6,107 bases of DNA from Eudoraea sp. (GTDB taxonomy: Bacteria; Bacteroidota; Bacteroidia; Flavobacteriales; Flavobacteriaceae). The stretch is taken from assembly GCA_013042925.1 (NCBI GenBank), contig JABDPH010000109.1:1-6107 (forward strand), read 5' to 3'. The position numbers and the translations under genes were made by a program. A model generated the notes under the pieces. The model made no database searches. It saw only the letters and a list, made by a program, of their open reading frames with translations, and was not told the origin of the DNA. Positions within the stretch are counted from its first letter, which is position 1; each line of letters begins with the position of its first letter. This document shows, piece after piece, positions 1-6,107 of this stretch.

Positions 1-1590
1 GAGCAATCGGATATTGATTTTTTCCTGAATGCAATTCAAATAAGAATTGCCAATTTACATTCAGGAACTGAAGGACGTGGTGAAAATGGATGGGCACAGT
101 TTGGAATGGAGCCTGTAAGAATACAACACGGTTTTGGTCCAACTTACCGGGATTTTTATGATCCGGGAGATTTTGATCAAATTTGGGATGATATGTATTC
201 TGAATTACTGGTCGATATCAGAACCATGACTCCTTTAGCAGAAGAAGGAGAATTGTATACACATGTAGCAATCGGACAGATAATCGAAGCATATGCTATG
301 ATGAACATGGTAGATTTGTTTGGAGATGTTCCTTACTCTGAAGCGGCTAGAGGTGTAGAGGGAATTTTTAATCCGGCTATAGACTCAGGTGCTGATATTT
401 ATGCAGATTTAGACGCTCTTTTACAAGATGCTATTGCTAATCTTCAAAAATCCGAATTGACCCTTCCATCCAATGATTTGTATTACGGAGGAGATGAAGG
501 TAAATGGATTAAAGCGGCTAACACTATGAGATTGCGTTTGGCTGTTCAAAGTAGGTTGGCAAATCCAGCTGCGTCTGCTGCAACTATCAATAGTATTGTT
601 GGTGGTGGTCAGTTTATCGCATCCTCTGCAGATGATCTTCAATTCCAGTGGGGTACAAGTAACGCAGCACCGGATAGCAGGCATCCTTATTTTGATTCCA
701 ATTTCGATGGTGCAGGCCCTAGTTCTGACTTTTACACCTGTAATTACTTCATGAATTTAATGGCAAATCAGTATACGGCGATTGATCCTCGAATTCGCTA
801 TTATATGTACAGACAACAAAGTAATTATGATGGGGCTGATAATATTACCAAAGAATGCGTAGGTGAACCATTAGTACCTAGTTGGTGGGCGGGTTTTGAT
901 TACTATTGCCTAGTACCGGCAACCAATGGATATGGTGGTCTTTGGGGAAGAAACCACATGGATGATGATGGTATTCCACCAGATGACGCTTTTAGAACAC
1001 TGCATGGTACATATCCTATAGGAGGTCCATTTGATGCAGAGGATTTCAGAAATGTTTCTGGTTCTACTGCGGTTAGCGAAGGTTTAGCCGGAGCAGGTAT
1101 TTCTCCTATGCTTATAGCTGCCAATACCCATTTAATGTTAGCAGAATCTGCTCTTGAACTGGGAACGGCCGGAGACGCCAGAACTTATTTAGAAACAGGC
1201 GTTAGAGAATCTATGAACAAAGTCGCAGCTTTTGGAGCTCCAGTGGCAACCGGAACTGGTTTTGAAGCTACTCCTGCACTTATTGATGCCCATATTGCCA
1301 GGATATTAGCCGCTTATGATGCAGCTGACAATACTGGAAAACTGAGAATCATTGCGGAGCAAGTTTTTATTGCTTCCTGGTGTGACGGTATGACTGCGTA
1401 TAACACGTATAGAAGAACAGGACAGCCAGATAATTTAAGCCCTGCTTTTGTTGTTGAGAATCCTGGTACCTTTCTGAGATCTATGTGGTATCCACAAACA
1501 GCCTCAGATAATAATACCAATATTACTCAGAAGGCAAATCCGGATACTCCGGTATTCTGGGATACTAATCCTCCAGGTTTTGTAAATTAA
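1..1590 (+). CDS. SusD/RagB-family nutrient-binding outer-membrane lipoprotein (5' partial)
   Basis: The frame is open from base 1, so the ATG at 106 is internal. 529 residues are visible, and the signal peptide with its lipidated cysteine is outside the window. Family hallmarks, numbered in the visible peptide: an early GDVPYSEA block (about 108-115) followed by NPAIDSGADIYADL; KWIKAANTMRLRLA (about 168-181); near the C-terminus QVFIASWCDGMTAYNTYRRTG; and a terminal VFWDTNP. These match the SusD-like_2 type of SusD/RagB proteins. Such proteins are alpha-helical (TPR-like) surface lipoproteins that form a lid on a SusC TonB-dependent channel and capture glycans, peptides or other oligomers for import. 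The substrate cannot be read from this sequence. A susC gene is expected directly upstream, outside the window. The C-terminus is intact, ending in TAA 14 bp before the next lipoprotein gene, which suggests co-transcription. Family assignment is strong; substrate is unknown. Confidence 0.93.
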   Translation, partial: EQSDIDFFLNAIQIRIANLHSGTEGRGENGWAQFGMEPVRIQHGFGPTYRDFYDPGDFDQIWDDMYSELLVDIRTMTPLAEEGELYTHVAIGQIIEAYAMMNMVDLFGDVPYSEAARGVEGIFNPAIDSGADIYADLDALLQDAIANLQKSELTLPSNDLYYGGDEGKWIKAANTMRLRLAVQSRLANPAASAATINSIVGGGQFIASSADDLQFQWGTSNAAPDSRHPYFDSNFDGAGPSSDFYTCNYFMNLMANQYTAIDPRIRYYMYRQQSNYDGADNITKECVGEPLVPSWWAGFDYYCLVPATNGYGGLWGRNHMDDDGIPPDDAFRTLHGTYPIGGPFDAEDFRNVSGSTAVSEGLAGAGISPMLIAANTHLMLAESALELGTAGDARTYLETGVRESMNKVAAFGAPVATGTGFEATPALIDAHIARILAAYDAADNTGKLRIIAEQVFIASWCDGMTAYNTYRRTGQPDNLSPAFVVENPGTFLRSMWYPQTASDNNTNITQKANPDTPVFWDTNPPGFVN

Positions 1591-1604
1591 AATATCTAGA
1601 AAAA

Positions 1605-2416
1605 ATGAAAAATATGAAAAATATAAATAAAATCATTTTAGGGATTCTTGCCGTTGCCTTAACTATGGCATCCTGCGAAGATAAAGACAAGTTTCCACTA
1701 AGTGTTCATTTGGATGACGCCAACAAGGCGGCTTATGTCCGTGCGGTTATTAATCAATCTCTTTATCTGGTTGAAGATATTGCGGATGCTACTTTTGAAG
1801 CAACCATAGATGTACCAGTTGACAATGTTGCCCAGTATGATCTAAGCTTTACTTTGATAAGTGGTAGTGGTGATTATGATACTATACCATTGAATACTAT
1901 TACCGAATTTCCAACAAGTATCTCATACACTTATGCGGAATTAGCTACTTTAGTAGGGACTACTATCGGTGATATAGGTGGCGGAGATATTTTCCAATTC
2001 ATAGGCACTGTGTTGGGAAGGACGGGAGATTTTGGACAATTGATAATTATACTGGAGATATTACCGGGCAAGCAGCACAGCGTAATGCCTTTGCTTTTAG
2101 TGTGTTAGTTGATTGTGCTCCTATTACGGATGTTGATACAGCAGGGACCTGGGTTGCTGATTTACAGGATACATTTGGAGATGGTTGGGATGGTGCTTTC
2201 TTAACTTTCAGTATAGACGGTTCAACAACCCAGTATACCATTTCTGCAGATCAAGGAGATGCAGCATCTTATGATGTTGATGTGCCGGATGGTGTTGTAT
2301 TAGAAATCTTCTATACTGCTGGGAATTTTGAAAGTGAACACACTTTCCAGCTTTACTCTCCTGACGGAGCGCTTTATGGTGATTATGGGCCGGCTCCCGG
2401 GAAATGTGTTAACTAA
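1605..2416 (+). CDS. SusD-associated surface lipoprotein with C-terminal FGDGWDG domain, interrupted by a frameshift
   Basis: As sequenced, the frame from ATG 1605 ends at 2108 (167 aa), and the rest continues in another frame to TAA at 2414-2416. The first frame loses protein-like character near 2013, exactly where the other frame becomes sensible (GKDGRFWTIDNYTGDITGQ). Adding one base, for example a fourth G in the GGG at 2015-2017, gives a continuous product of about 270 residues. The N-terminus is a lipoprotein signal: a Lys/Asn-rich start, hydrophobic IILGILAVALTMAS, then Cys24. CEDKDK directly after it resembles the acidic export signal of surface-exposed Bacteroidota lipoproteins. Residues of about 25-165 look beta-rich and are unrecognised. 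The C-terminal domain has DTFGDGWDGA (about 2168-2197), a motif seen in many secreted Bacteroidota beta-sandwich domains, and is bracketed by cysteines at 2114-2116 and 2405-2407. Placed directly after susD, it is probably an accessory surface ligand-binding protein. It could be a real pseudogene or a sequencing error; I favour the error. Confidence 0.75.
2007..2023 (+). other. Frameshift site in the lipoprotein gene
   Basis: Frame 3 (codons starting at 1605) reads FQFIGTV up to 2012. Frame 2 reads V/L-GKDGRFWTIDNY from 2012 onward. The two join cleanly if one base is missing around the TTGGGAAGG tract; restoring a fourth G to 2015-2017 gives GTVLGKDGRF. I see no canonical -1 slippery heptamer in the correct phase, so a sequencing or assembly indel, or a recent mutation, is more likely than programmed frameshifting. 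Confidence 0.75.
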
Positions 2417-2432
2417 TTCAATAACTTAATAT

Positions 2433-2460
2433 GGAAGTGTCTGATTATCAAGACACTTCC
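2433..2460 (+). terminator. Stem-loop downstream of the Sus-type operon
   Basis: A perfect 10-bp inverted repeat: GGAAGTGTCT at 2433-2442 pairs with AGACACTTCC at 2451-2460 across an 8-nt loop (GATTATCA). It lies 16 bp after the lipoprotein stop. The following sequence (AGATTTATATCTTTT) is only moderately T-rich, so on its own it is a weak terminator. It may instead protect the 3' end of the operon mRNA or back up the stronger hairpin just downstream. Confidence 0.6.
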
Positions 2461-2478
2461 AGATTTATATCTTTTATT

Positions 2479-2522
2479 AGCTAAAAGTCAATTATTTACA
2501 TAATTGACTTTTAGCTTTTTTT
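2479..2522 (+). terminator. Rho-independent terminator of the susD-lipoprotein operon
   Basis: A perfect 16-bp stem: AGCTAAAAGTCAATTA at 2479-2494 pairs with TAATTGACTTTTAGCT at 2501-2516 across a 6-nt loop (TTTACA). It is followed immediately by a run of T ending at 2522. The T run is only on the plus-strand exit side, so it terminates rightward transcription. It isolates the uptake operon from rlmB. Confidence 0.88.
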
Positions 2523-2682
2523 GCTTTGTTAATTAAGAAGTCACGGAAATCGAAGCACTTGGGTATTAAGTATTAAAACTTCTAAACTATTTCATTTCAG
2601 AGCCATCTATATCCGGGAAATATTGTAGATAAATAGCCCTTGAATAAGTCAAAACAGTCCTCGTAAATGGCTAGTATTTATC

Positions 2683-2690
2683 TATCTTTA
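2683..2690 (+). promoter_or_regulatory. Possible -7 promoter box (TATCTTTA) just before rlmB
   Basis: TATCTTTA differs by one base from the Bacteroidota -7 consensus TAnnTTTG and ends 4 nt before the rlmB ATG. A -7 box there would put the transcription start at or next to the ATG, giving a leaderless or near-leaderless mRNA. No convincing TTG-type -33 element is present at the usual spacing, so this is tentative. rlmB needs its own promoter because it follows a strong terminator; the remaining 2523-2682 stretch shows no gene. Confidence 0.3.
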
Positions 2691-2694
2691 AGGC

Positions 2695-3432
2695 ATGCAA
2701 AAAACCTCCCGGATTTACGGTATAAGAGCTGTTATTGAAGCTATTAATTCTAAAAGCACCATTGATAAAATATTTATTCAAAAAGGTCTTGGCGGCAGTC
2801 TTTATAAAGAATTAGAATCCCTGATCCGTGAAAATGGGATAAGCTTCTCCTATGTTCCTATAGAAAAACTCAACAGGCTTACCAGAAATAACCACCAGGG
2901 AGTAATTGCTAACATCTCACCCATTGAGTTTTACAACTTTGAAACATTAGTTGAAGAGGTAATGGAAAAGAAGGAAGCACCTTTATTTCTCCTTTTAGAC
3001 CAACTCTCTGATGTAAGGAACTTTGGGGCTATAATACGAACTGCCGAACGTACTGGTGTGGATGGTATTGTCATTCAAAAAAAAGGTGCCGCTCCCGTAA
3101 CGGAAGATACCATAAAAACTTCGGCCGGAGCTGCTTTTAAGGTACCAATAGCTAAAATAGATCATCTGAAAGACGCCGTTTTCTATTTACAGTCGTCAGG
3201 AATACAAGTAATTGCCGCTACAGAAAAAACGGAACGCAGTATTTACGATATAAATTTTAAGGTGCCCTGCGCCATTATTATGGGCTCTGAGGATACCGGA
3301 ATATCCCCGTCAATCCTCAAAACAGTAGACCATAAGGCAAAATTGCCTCTTTTAGGTGAAATAGCCTCCCTTAACGTGTCAGTAGCCTGCGCTGTATTTT
3401 TATATGAAGTCGTAAGACAGAGAACAACTTAA
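2695..3432 (+). CDS. rlmB: 23S rRNA (guanosine-2'-O-)-methyltransferase RlmB, TrmH/SpoU family
   Basis: A 245-residue SPOUT-class RNA methyltransferase of normal family length. Residues of about 5-78 form the N-terminal SpoU substrate-binding domain (YGIRAVIEAI at the start, NNHQGVIA at its end). Residues of about 96-242 are the trefoil-knot catalytic domain with all three motifs: LDQLSDVRNFGAIIRTAE (Asn109, Arg115), IIMGSEDTGIS (Glu199), and LPLLGEIASLNVSVACAVFLYEVVRQ in two parts around Ser225-Leu226-Asn227. These correspond to the conserved Asn, Arg, Glu and SLNVS residues of E. coli RlmB. That enzyme transfers a methyl group from S-adenosylmethionine to the ribose 2'-OH of G2251 in the P-loop of 23S rRNA. 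The ATG at 2695 gives the usual N-terminus and has no Shine-Dalgarno sequence. It is transcribed alone and converges on the rhomboid gene, with one base between the stops. A related TrmH-family target (tRNA Gm18) is less likely given the two-domain architecture. Confidence 0.93.
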   Translation: MQKTSRIYGIRAVIEAINSKSTIDKIFIQKGLGGSLYKELESLIRENGISFSYVPIEKLNRLTRNNHQGVIANISPIEFYNFETLVEEVMEKKEAPLFLLLDQLSDVRNFGAIIRTAERTGVDGIVIQKKGAAPVTEDTIKTSAGAAFKVPIAKIDHLKDAVFYLQSSGIQVIAATEKTERSIYDINFKVPCAIIMGSEDTGISPSILKTVDHKAKLPLLGEIASLNVSVACAVFLYEVVRQRTT

Positions 3433-3433
3433 T

Positions 3434-4180
3434 TCAATTGCCTTGGTCTTTGGTTTTATCTTTCCTGAAATGATAGGTTATTTTAAATGTCCTTTCCTGT
3501 GGTTCTATATCTTCGTTTTTACTTTCAATGAAATTACCATGTTCATCAAAGTGTTTTAAAAATTCATCCTCCTCTTCATTGTAATTTTCTAATTCCCAGG
3601 CATATTTTTTCACAGAAGGTATTTTTGCCTTTACAAATACGGCAAGGAGCAATCCGGTAATAAATCCCCCCAAATGGCCTTCCCAGGAAATATCGTCCTT
3701 CAAAGGAAATATAAACCATAACAACCCTCCATAAATAAATACAACCATTAATGAAAGGGCCACAAGCCGGTAATATTTGGTGAAGATCCCTTTAAAAAAA
3801 ATAAAGCTGGCTAATACATAGATTAAACCACTAGCACCAATATGATAAGAAGGTCTTCCAATAATCCAGGTCAACAGTCCGGAAAATAGTATGCCCCATA
3901 AAAGGACTTTAAAGGAAACACTCCTATAAAAATAGACTAAAGAAGCGGTGAGAATGGCAATGGGTATGGTGTTATTGTAAAGATGTTCAATTGAACCGTG
4001 CAGAAACGGACTAAAAAGCACTCCTCTTAATCCCTTTAAAGTTCTGGGATATATGCCGAATTGATTTAAATTGATCTGAAATCGAATCTCCACCCAAAAT
4101 ATAGTCCAAATCAATAGCACCGCTATCATTGGAACTAGCAGTACTCTATTCGAAAATTTAAAATAGCTATCCTCAGACAT
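3434..4180 (-). CDS. Rhomboid-family intramembrane serine protease
   Basis: A 248-residue polytopic membrane protein with about six hydrophobic segments (roughly 12-32, 69-85, 89-107, 114-131, 136-158, 168-184). The catalytic dyad is intact: Ser117 in GASG (115-118) and His169 in WEGHLGG. The N-terminal oxyanion/structural motif is also present as FLHGSIEHLYNN (His61, His66, Asn70), spaced as in E. coli GlpG. Rhomboids cut substrate transmembrane helices within the inner membrane; the substrate here is unknown. After the last helix a soluble tail (about 185-248) is strongly charged: acidic in the middle (NYNEEEDEF, ESKNEDIEPQ) and basic towards the end (HFRKDKTK). It is predicted cytoplasmic by the positive-inside tendency. 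The ATG start leaves a short N-terminal tail before helix 1, as expected. It is transcribed divergently from rarA and convergently with rlmB. Confidence 0.92.
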   Translation of the reverse strand: MSEDSYFKFSNRVLLVPMIAVLLIWTIFWVEIRFQINLNQFGIYPRTLKGLRGVLFSPFLHGSIEHLYNNTIPIAILTASLVYFYRSVSFKVLLWGILFSGLLTWIIGRPSYHIGASGLIYVLASFIFFKGIFTKYYRLVALSLMVVFIYGGLLWFIFPLKDDISWEGHLGGFITGLLLAVFVKAKIPSVKKYAWELENYNEEEDEFLKHFDEHGNFIESKNEDIEPQERTFKITYHFRKDKTKDQGN

Positions 4181-4184
4181 AAGA

Positions 4185-4192
4185 TTAAGTTA
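4185..4192 (-). promoter_or_regulatory. Possible -7-like box (TAACTTAA) before the rhomboid gene
   Basis: Read on the minus strand, TAACTTAA ends 4 nt before the rhomboid ATG, the same spacing as the boxes before rlmB and rarA. It matches TAnnTTTG less well (TT then AA) and has no clear -33 partner. It is listed mainly because the position repeats; the true promoter may be elsewhere in the AT-rich 4181-4332 divergent region. Confidence 0.15.
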
Positions 4193-4320
4193 CATTATAT
4201 TACCTCAATTTATTGGCCACAATTACAAAACATGATAAATTGTCAGGGCATTGTTTTCAATTATAAATTTAGAGACCATAGAATAAATTAAGTAATCGTA
4301 TTAGGTATAAACGTATTTAT

Positions 4321-4328
4321 TACATTTA
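4321..4328 (+). promoter_or_regulatory. Possible -7 promoter box (TACATTTA) just before rarA
   Basis: TACATTTA is one base from the Bacteroidota -7 consensus TAnnTTTG and ends 4 nt before the rarA ATG. It sits in the 152-bp intergenic region shared with the divergent rhomboid gene. No good TTG-type -33 element is seen; TTAG at 4301-4304 is a weak candidate. If it is functional, the mRNA would begin at or near the ATG. Confidence 0.3.
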
Positions 4329-4332
4329 TCAT

Positions 4333-5604
4333 ATGAATGAGCCACTTGCAGAGCGGGTACGCCCAAAAACACTTGAAGATTACATTAGTCAACATCATTT
4401 AGTTGGTGCAGATGGTTCTTTAACGACCCAGATAAAAAAAGGCAGTATTCCGTCACTCATTCTTTGGGGGCCACCGGGTACCGGAAAAACTACCCTGGCA
4501 CATATTATTGCAAATGAAAGTGAACGCCCCTTTTATACATTAAGTGCAATAAACAGCGGCGTTAAGGACATAAGAGAAGTAATAGAAAAAGCCAAACAAA
4601 GTGGTGGTTTATTTACCTCTAAAAATCCTATTCTATTTATTGATGAGATACATCGATTTAGCAAATCGCAGCAGGATTCTTTACTGGGAGCCGTTGAAAA
4701 AGGCTGGGTAACACTCATTGGGGCAACTACAGAAAATCCGAGTTTCGAAGTTATCCCGGCACTTTTGTCGCGTTGCCAGGTTTATATCCTCAAATCTTTT
4801 GGAAAAGAGGACTTAGAAGCATTACTGCAAAGAGCAATGGCTGAAGATATAATGTTAAAGTCAAAAAATATAAAGCTCAAAGAAACAGAAGCGCTTTTAC
4901 GACTTTCGGGAGGAGATGGCAGAAAATTGCTGAATATATTTGAATTAGTGGTCTCCTCTGAAGATAAAAAGGATATTATCATCACAGATAAACTGGTGAT
5001 GCAAAAAGTCCAGAAAAACACCGTATTATATGATAAGACAGGGGAACAACACTACGATATTGTTTCGGCCTTTATAAAATCTATCCGTGGTAGTGATCCC
5101 AATGGTGCAGTTTATTGGCTTGCGAGAATGATTGAGGGTGGAGAAGATGTAAAATTTATAGCGCGACGATTGTTAATATCGGCGTCTGAAGACATTGGTA
5201 TGGCTAACCCTACTGCATTGGTTATCGCCAATTCTACTTTTCAGGCGGTTAGCACAATTGGCTATCCTGAAGCCCGGATACTGCTTAGCCAATGCACAAT
5301 TTATCTGGCAACTTCACCAAAAAGTAATACCAGTTATATGGCTATAAAAAAAGCACAGGAGTATGTAAAAGATACCGGAGACCTTTCTGTTCCATTGCCT
5401 TTAAGGAATGCCCCCACCAAGCTAATGAAAGAATTAGGTTATGGCGAAAATTATAAATATGCCCATGACTATGAGGATAATTTTACTGAACTGGAATTCT
5501 TACCAGATCAAATAAAAGGGACCTCCTTTTATATCCCCGGAAATAATAAAAGAGAGATGGTACTCAAAGAATTTCTTAAAAAACGATGGAAGGATAAATA
5601 CTAG
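4333..5604 (+). CDS. rarA: Replication-associated recombination protein A (RarA/MgsA), AAA+ ATPase
   Basis: A 423-residue AAA+ ATPase of the RarA/MgsA/WRNIP1 family, within the usual family length. In order: an N-terminal PLAERVRPKTLEDYISQHHL block typical of the clamp-loader-like clade; Walker A GPPGTGKT (46-53); Walker B LFIDEIH (101-107, Asp104 and Glu105); sensor 1 region GATTENPSF (130-138); arginine finger in LLSRCQ (Arg147); sensor 2 GGDGRKLLN (about 193-201, Arg197). The C-terminal MgsA-type tetramerisation region follows, with KTGEQHYDIVSAFIKSIRGSD and NGAVYWLARMIEGGED, then RRLLISASEDIG. Family members form tetramers that act at stalled replication forks, interact with SSB and DNA ends, and influence recombination and polymerase switching. 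No key residue is missing. The ATG at 4333 gives the conserved N-terminus with no room for an upstream extension of the motif. Its TAG stop overlaps the stop of the convergent hypothetical gene. Confidence 0.96.
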   Translation: MNEPLAERVRPKTLEDYISQHHLVGADGSLTTQIKKGSIPSLILWGPPGTGKTTLAHIIANESERPFYTLSAINSGVKDIREVIEKAKQSGGLFTSKNPILFIDEIHRFSKSQQDSLLGAVEKGWVTLIGATTENPSFEVIPALLSRCQVYILKSFGKEDLEALLQRAMAEDIMLKSKNIKLKETEALLRLSGGDGRKLLNIFELVVSSEDKKDIIITDKLVMQKVQKNTVLYDKTGEQHYDIVSAFIKSIRGSDPNGAVYWLARMIEGGEDVKFIARRLLISASEDIGMANPTALVIANSTFQAVSTIGYPEARILLSQCTIYLATSPKSNTSYMAIKKAQEYVKDTGDLSVPLPLRNAPTKLMKELGYGENYKYAHDYEDNFTELEFLPDQIKGTSFYIPGNNKREMVLKEFLKKRWKDKY

Positions 5605-6107
5605 AATTTTATGGTTATTTCTTCTATTTGTACTTGGCCGGAAACATAATATTCAAAATACCATTGGTTTGTGCGTTTATAAACTACGCCGCTTCCTTTT
5701 TCATTGACTGCTATATAAACCTCCGGTATAGAAGTCTGATATATTTTCAAACGAATTTTTGGAGTACTGTCTACTAGCTGATATCCATTTGGAATTTCCT
5801 GGGCATACAATACATATGAATCTGAAGTCTTGGGAAAAGTGCTCGTGCTTGCAGCAACGGCGGCTGTATTTTCGATGGCGGCCGTTTTTGGATTCGGGGC
5901 GATTACGGATTGTGATAAATTCTCCTCAACAGCGGTGGTTGTTTGCCTGCCCTTATTAATTGATGACTCTCCTTTTCCCTCTGCATCCATTGCGACTGCT
6001 TTGGTAGATACACTTTTGGTCTCAACAGGATTATACTTGTAGTTAAGCGAACTAATTGATTTAAAAGCCATTTCAATGGCTTCCTTATAACTCGATGTGT
6101 AATCCTT
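5601..6107 (-). CDS. Unrecognised protein with low-complexity linker and conserved-looking C-terminal domain (5' partial)
   Basis: The frame stays open to the right edge, where 12 further codons (KDYTSSYKEAIE) precede the internal Met at 6071. The gene therefore probably starts outside the window, and 168 residues are visible. Three parts can be seen. An N-terminal piece of helical character (about 1-26: YKEAIEMAFKSISSLNYKY) comes first. Next is a Ser/Thr/Ala/Asn-rich, probably disordered linker (about 28-95, with TTTAVEE and NTAAVAASTST). Last is a compact, aromatic-rich, beta-type C-terminal domain (about 97-168), with LYAQEIPNGYQLVDSTPK, IPEVYIAV, GVVYKR and QWYFEYYVSGQ. I do not recognise the family and assign no function. 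A signal peptide could lie in the missing 5' part; the linker and beta domain would suit a secreted or periplasmic protein, but this is inference. It is convergent with rarA; the stops share CTAG at 5601-5604. Confidence 0.75.
   Translation of the reverse strand, partial: KDYTSSYKEAIEMAFKSISSLNYKYNPVETKSVSTKAVAMDAEGKGESSINKGRQTTTAVEENLSQSVIAPNPKTAAIENTAAVAASTSTFPKTSDSYVLYAQEIPNGYQLVDSTPKIRLKIYQTSIPEVYIAVNEKGSGVVYKRTNQWYFEYYVSGQVQIEEITIKF

Noticed and set aside
106..108. ATG at 106 as the start of the SusD-like gene
   Set aside because: The frame is open upstream to base 1 with protein-like sequence (helical residues and a GENGWAQFG stretch), and a SusD lipoprotein needs a signal peptide, which is absent after 106. 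The gene is 5' truncated by the window.
2007..2023. Programmed -1 ribosomal frameshifting in the lipoprotein gene
   Set aside because: No X-XXY-YYZ slippery heptamer is in the correct phase and no clear stimulatory stem follows immediately. A lost G in a short homopolymer explains it more simply.
2102..2416. Independent 104-residue gene starting at GTG 2102
   Set aside because: The same frame upstream (2012-2101) already reads as sensible protein continuing the preceding lipoprotein, and there is no separate signal or start context. It is the 3' part of a frameshifted gene.
2536..2583. Short inverted repeat AGAAGT/ACTTCT in the rlmB upstream region
   Set aside because: Only 6 bp with a 36-nt loop; expected by chance in AT-rich DNA.
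2667..2738. Small ORF starting at ATG 2667 and overlapping the rlmB start (about 23 codons)
   Set aside because: Its sequence has no recognisable features and most of it lies inside rlmB in another frame; nothing supports translation.
4219..4243. Inverted repeat ACAATT/AATTGT in the rhomboid-rarA divergent region
   Set aside because: A 6-bp AT-rich match with a long spacer; too weak to call an operator.
5759..6042. Plus-strand ORFs of 66 and 70 codons opposite the hypothetical gene
   Set aside because: They are antisense shadows of the minus-strand reading frame, which runs through to the window edge and has better protein character.

Overview
The window looks like a chromosomal segment from a member of the Bacteroidota, most likely a Flavobacteriaceae-like bacterium. 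The evidence is a SusD/RagB-family outer-membrane lipoprotein, a second lipoprotein with acidic residues right after the lipidated cysteine (the Bacteroidota surface-export pattern), AT-rich DNA, no Shine-Dalgarno sequences before the starts, and TAnnTTTA-type boxes close to start codons. The family-level placement is inferred from style, not from a search.

Positions 1-2416 (+) are the 3' part of a nutrient-uptake operon. It opens inside a SusD-like gene whose 5' end lies outside the window; a SusC/TonB-dependent transporter is expected further upstream but is not seen. Fourteen bases later comes a second lipoprotein gene, broken by a one-base frameshift near 2012-2017. Read through the shift, it encodes about 270 residues: a lipoprotein signal, a beta-rich N-terminal region, and a C-terminal domain with a FGDGWDG motif. 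Two hairpins at 2433-2460 and 2479-2522 end the operon; the second is a textbook intrinsic terminator.

Positions 2523-6107 hold four housekeeping-type genes in alternating orientation: rlmB (+, 23S rRNA ribose methyltransferase), a rhomboid intramembrane serine protease (-), rarA (+, AAA+ replication-fork/recombination ATPase) and an unrecognised protein (-) that runs off the right edge. The two convergent pairs are packed extremely tightly. rlmB and the rhomboid gene end 1 bp apart, and rarA and the hypothetical gene share the palindrome CTAG as overlapping stop codons. The rhomboid gene and rarA diverge from a 152-bp AT-rich region that must contain both promoters.

I see no mobile element, CRISPR array, tRNA or rRNA, and nothing that demands a wholly new system. 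The most interesting items are the frameshifted surface lipoprotein with its FGDGWDG domain, the repeated promoter-like box exactly 4 nt before three start codons (possible leaderless transcripts), and the unrecognised linker-containing protein next to rarA.
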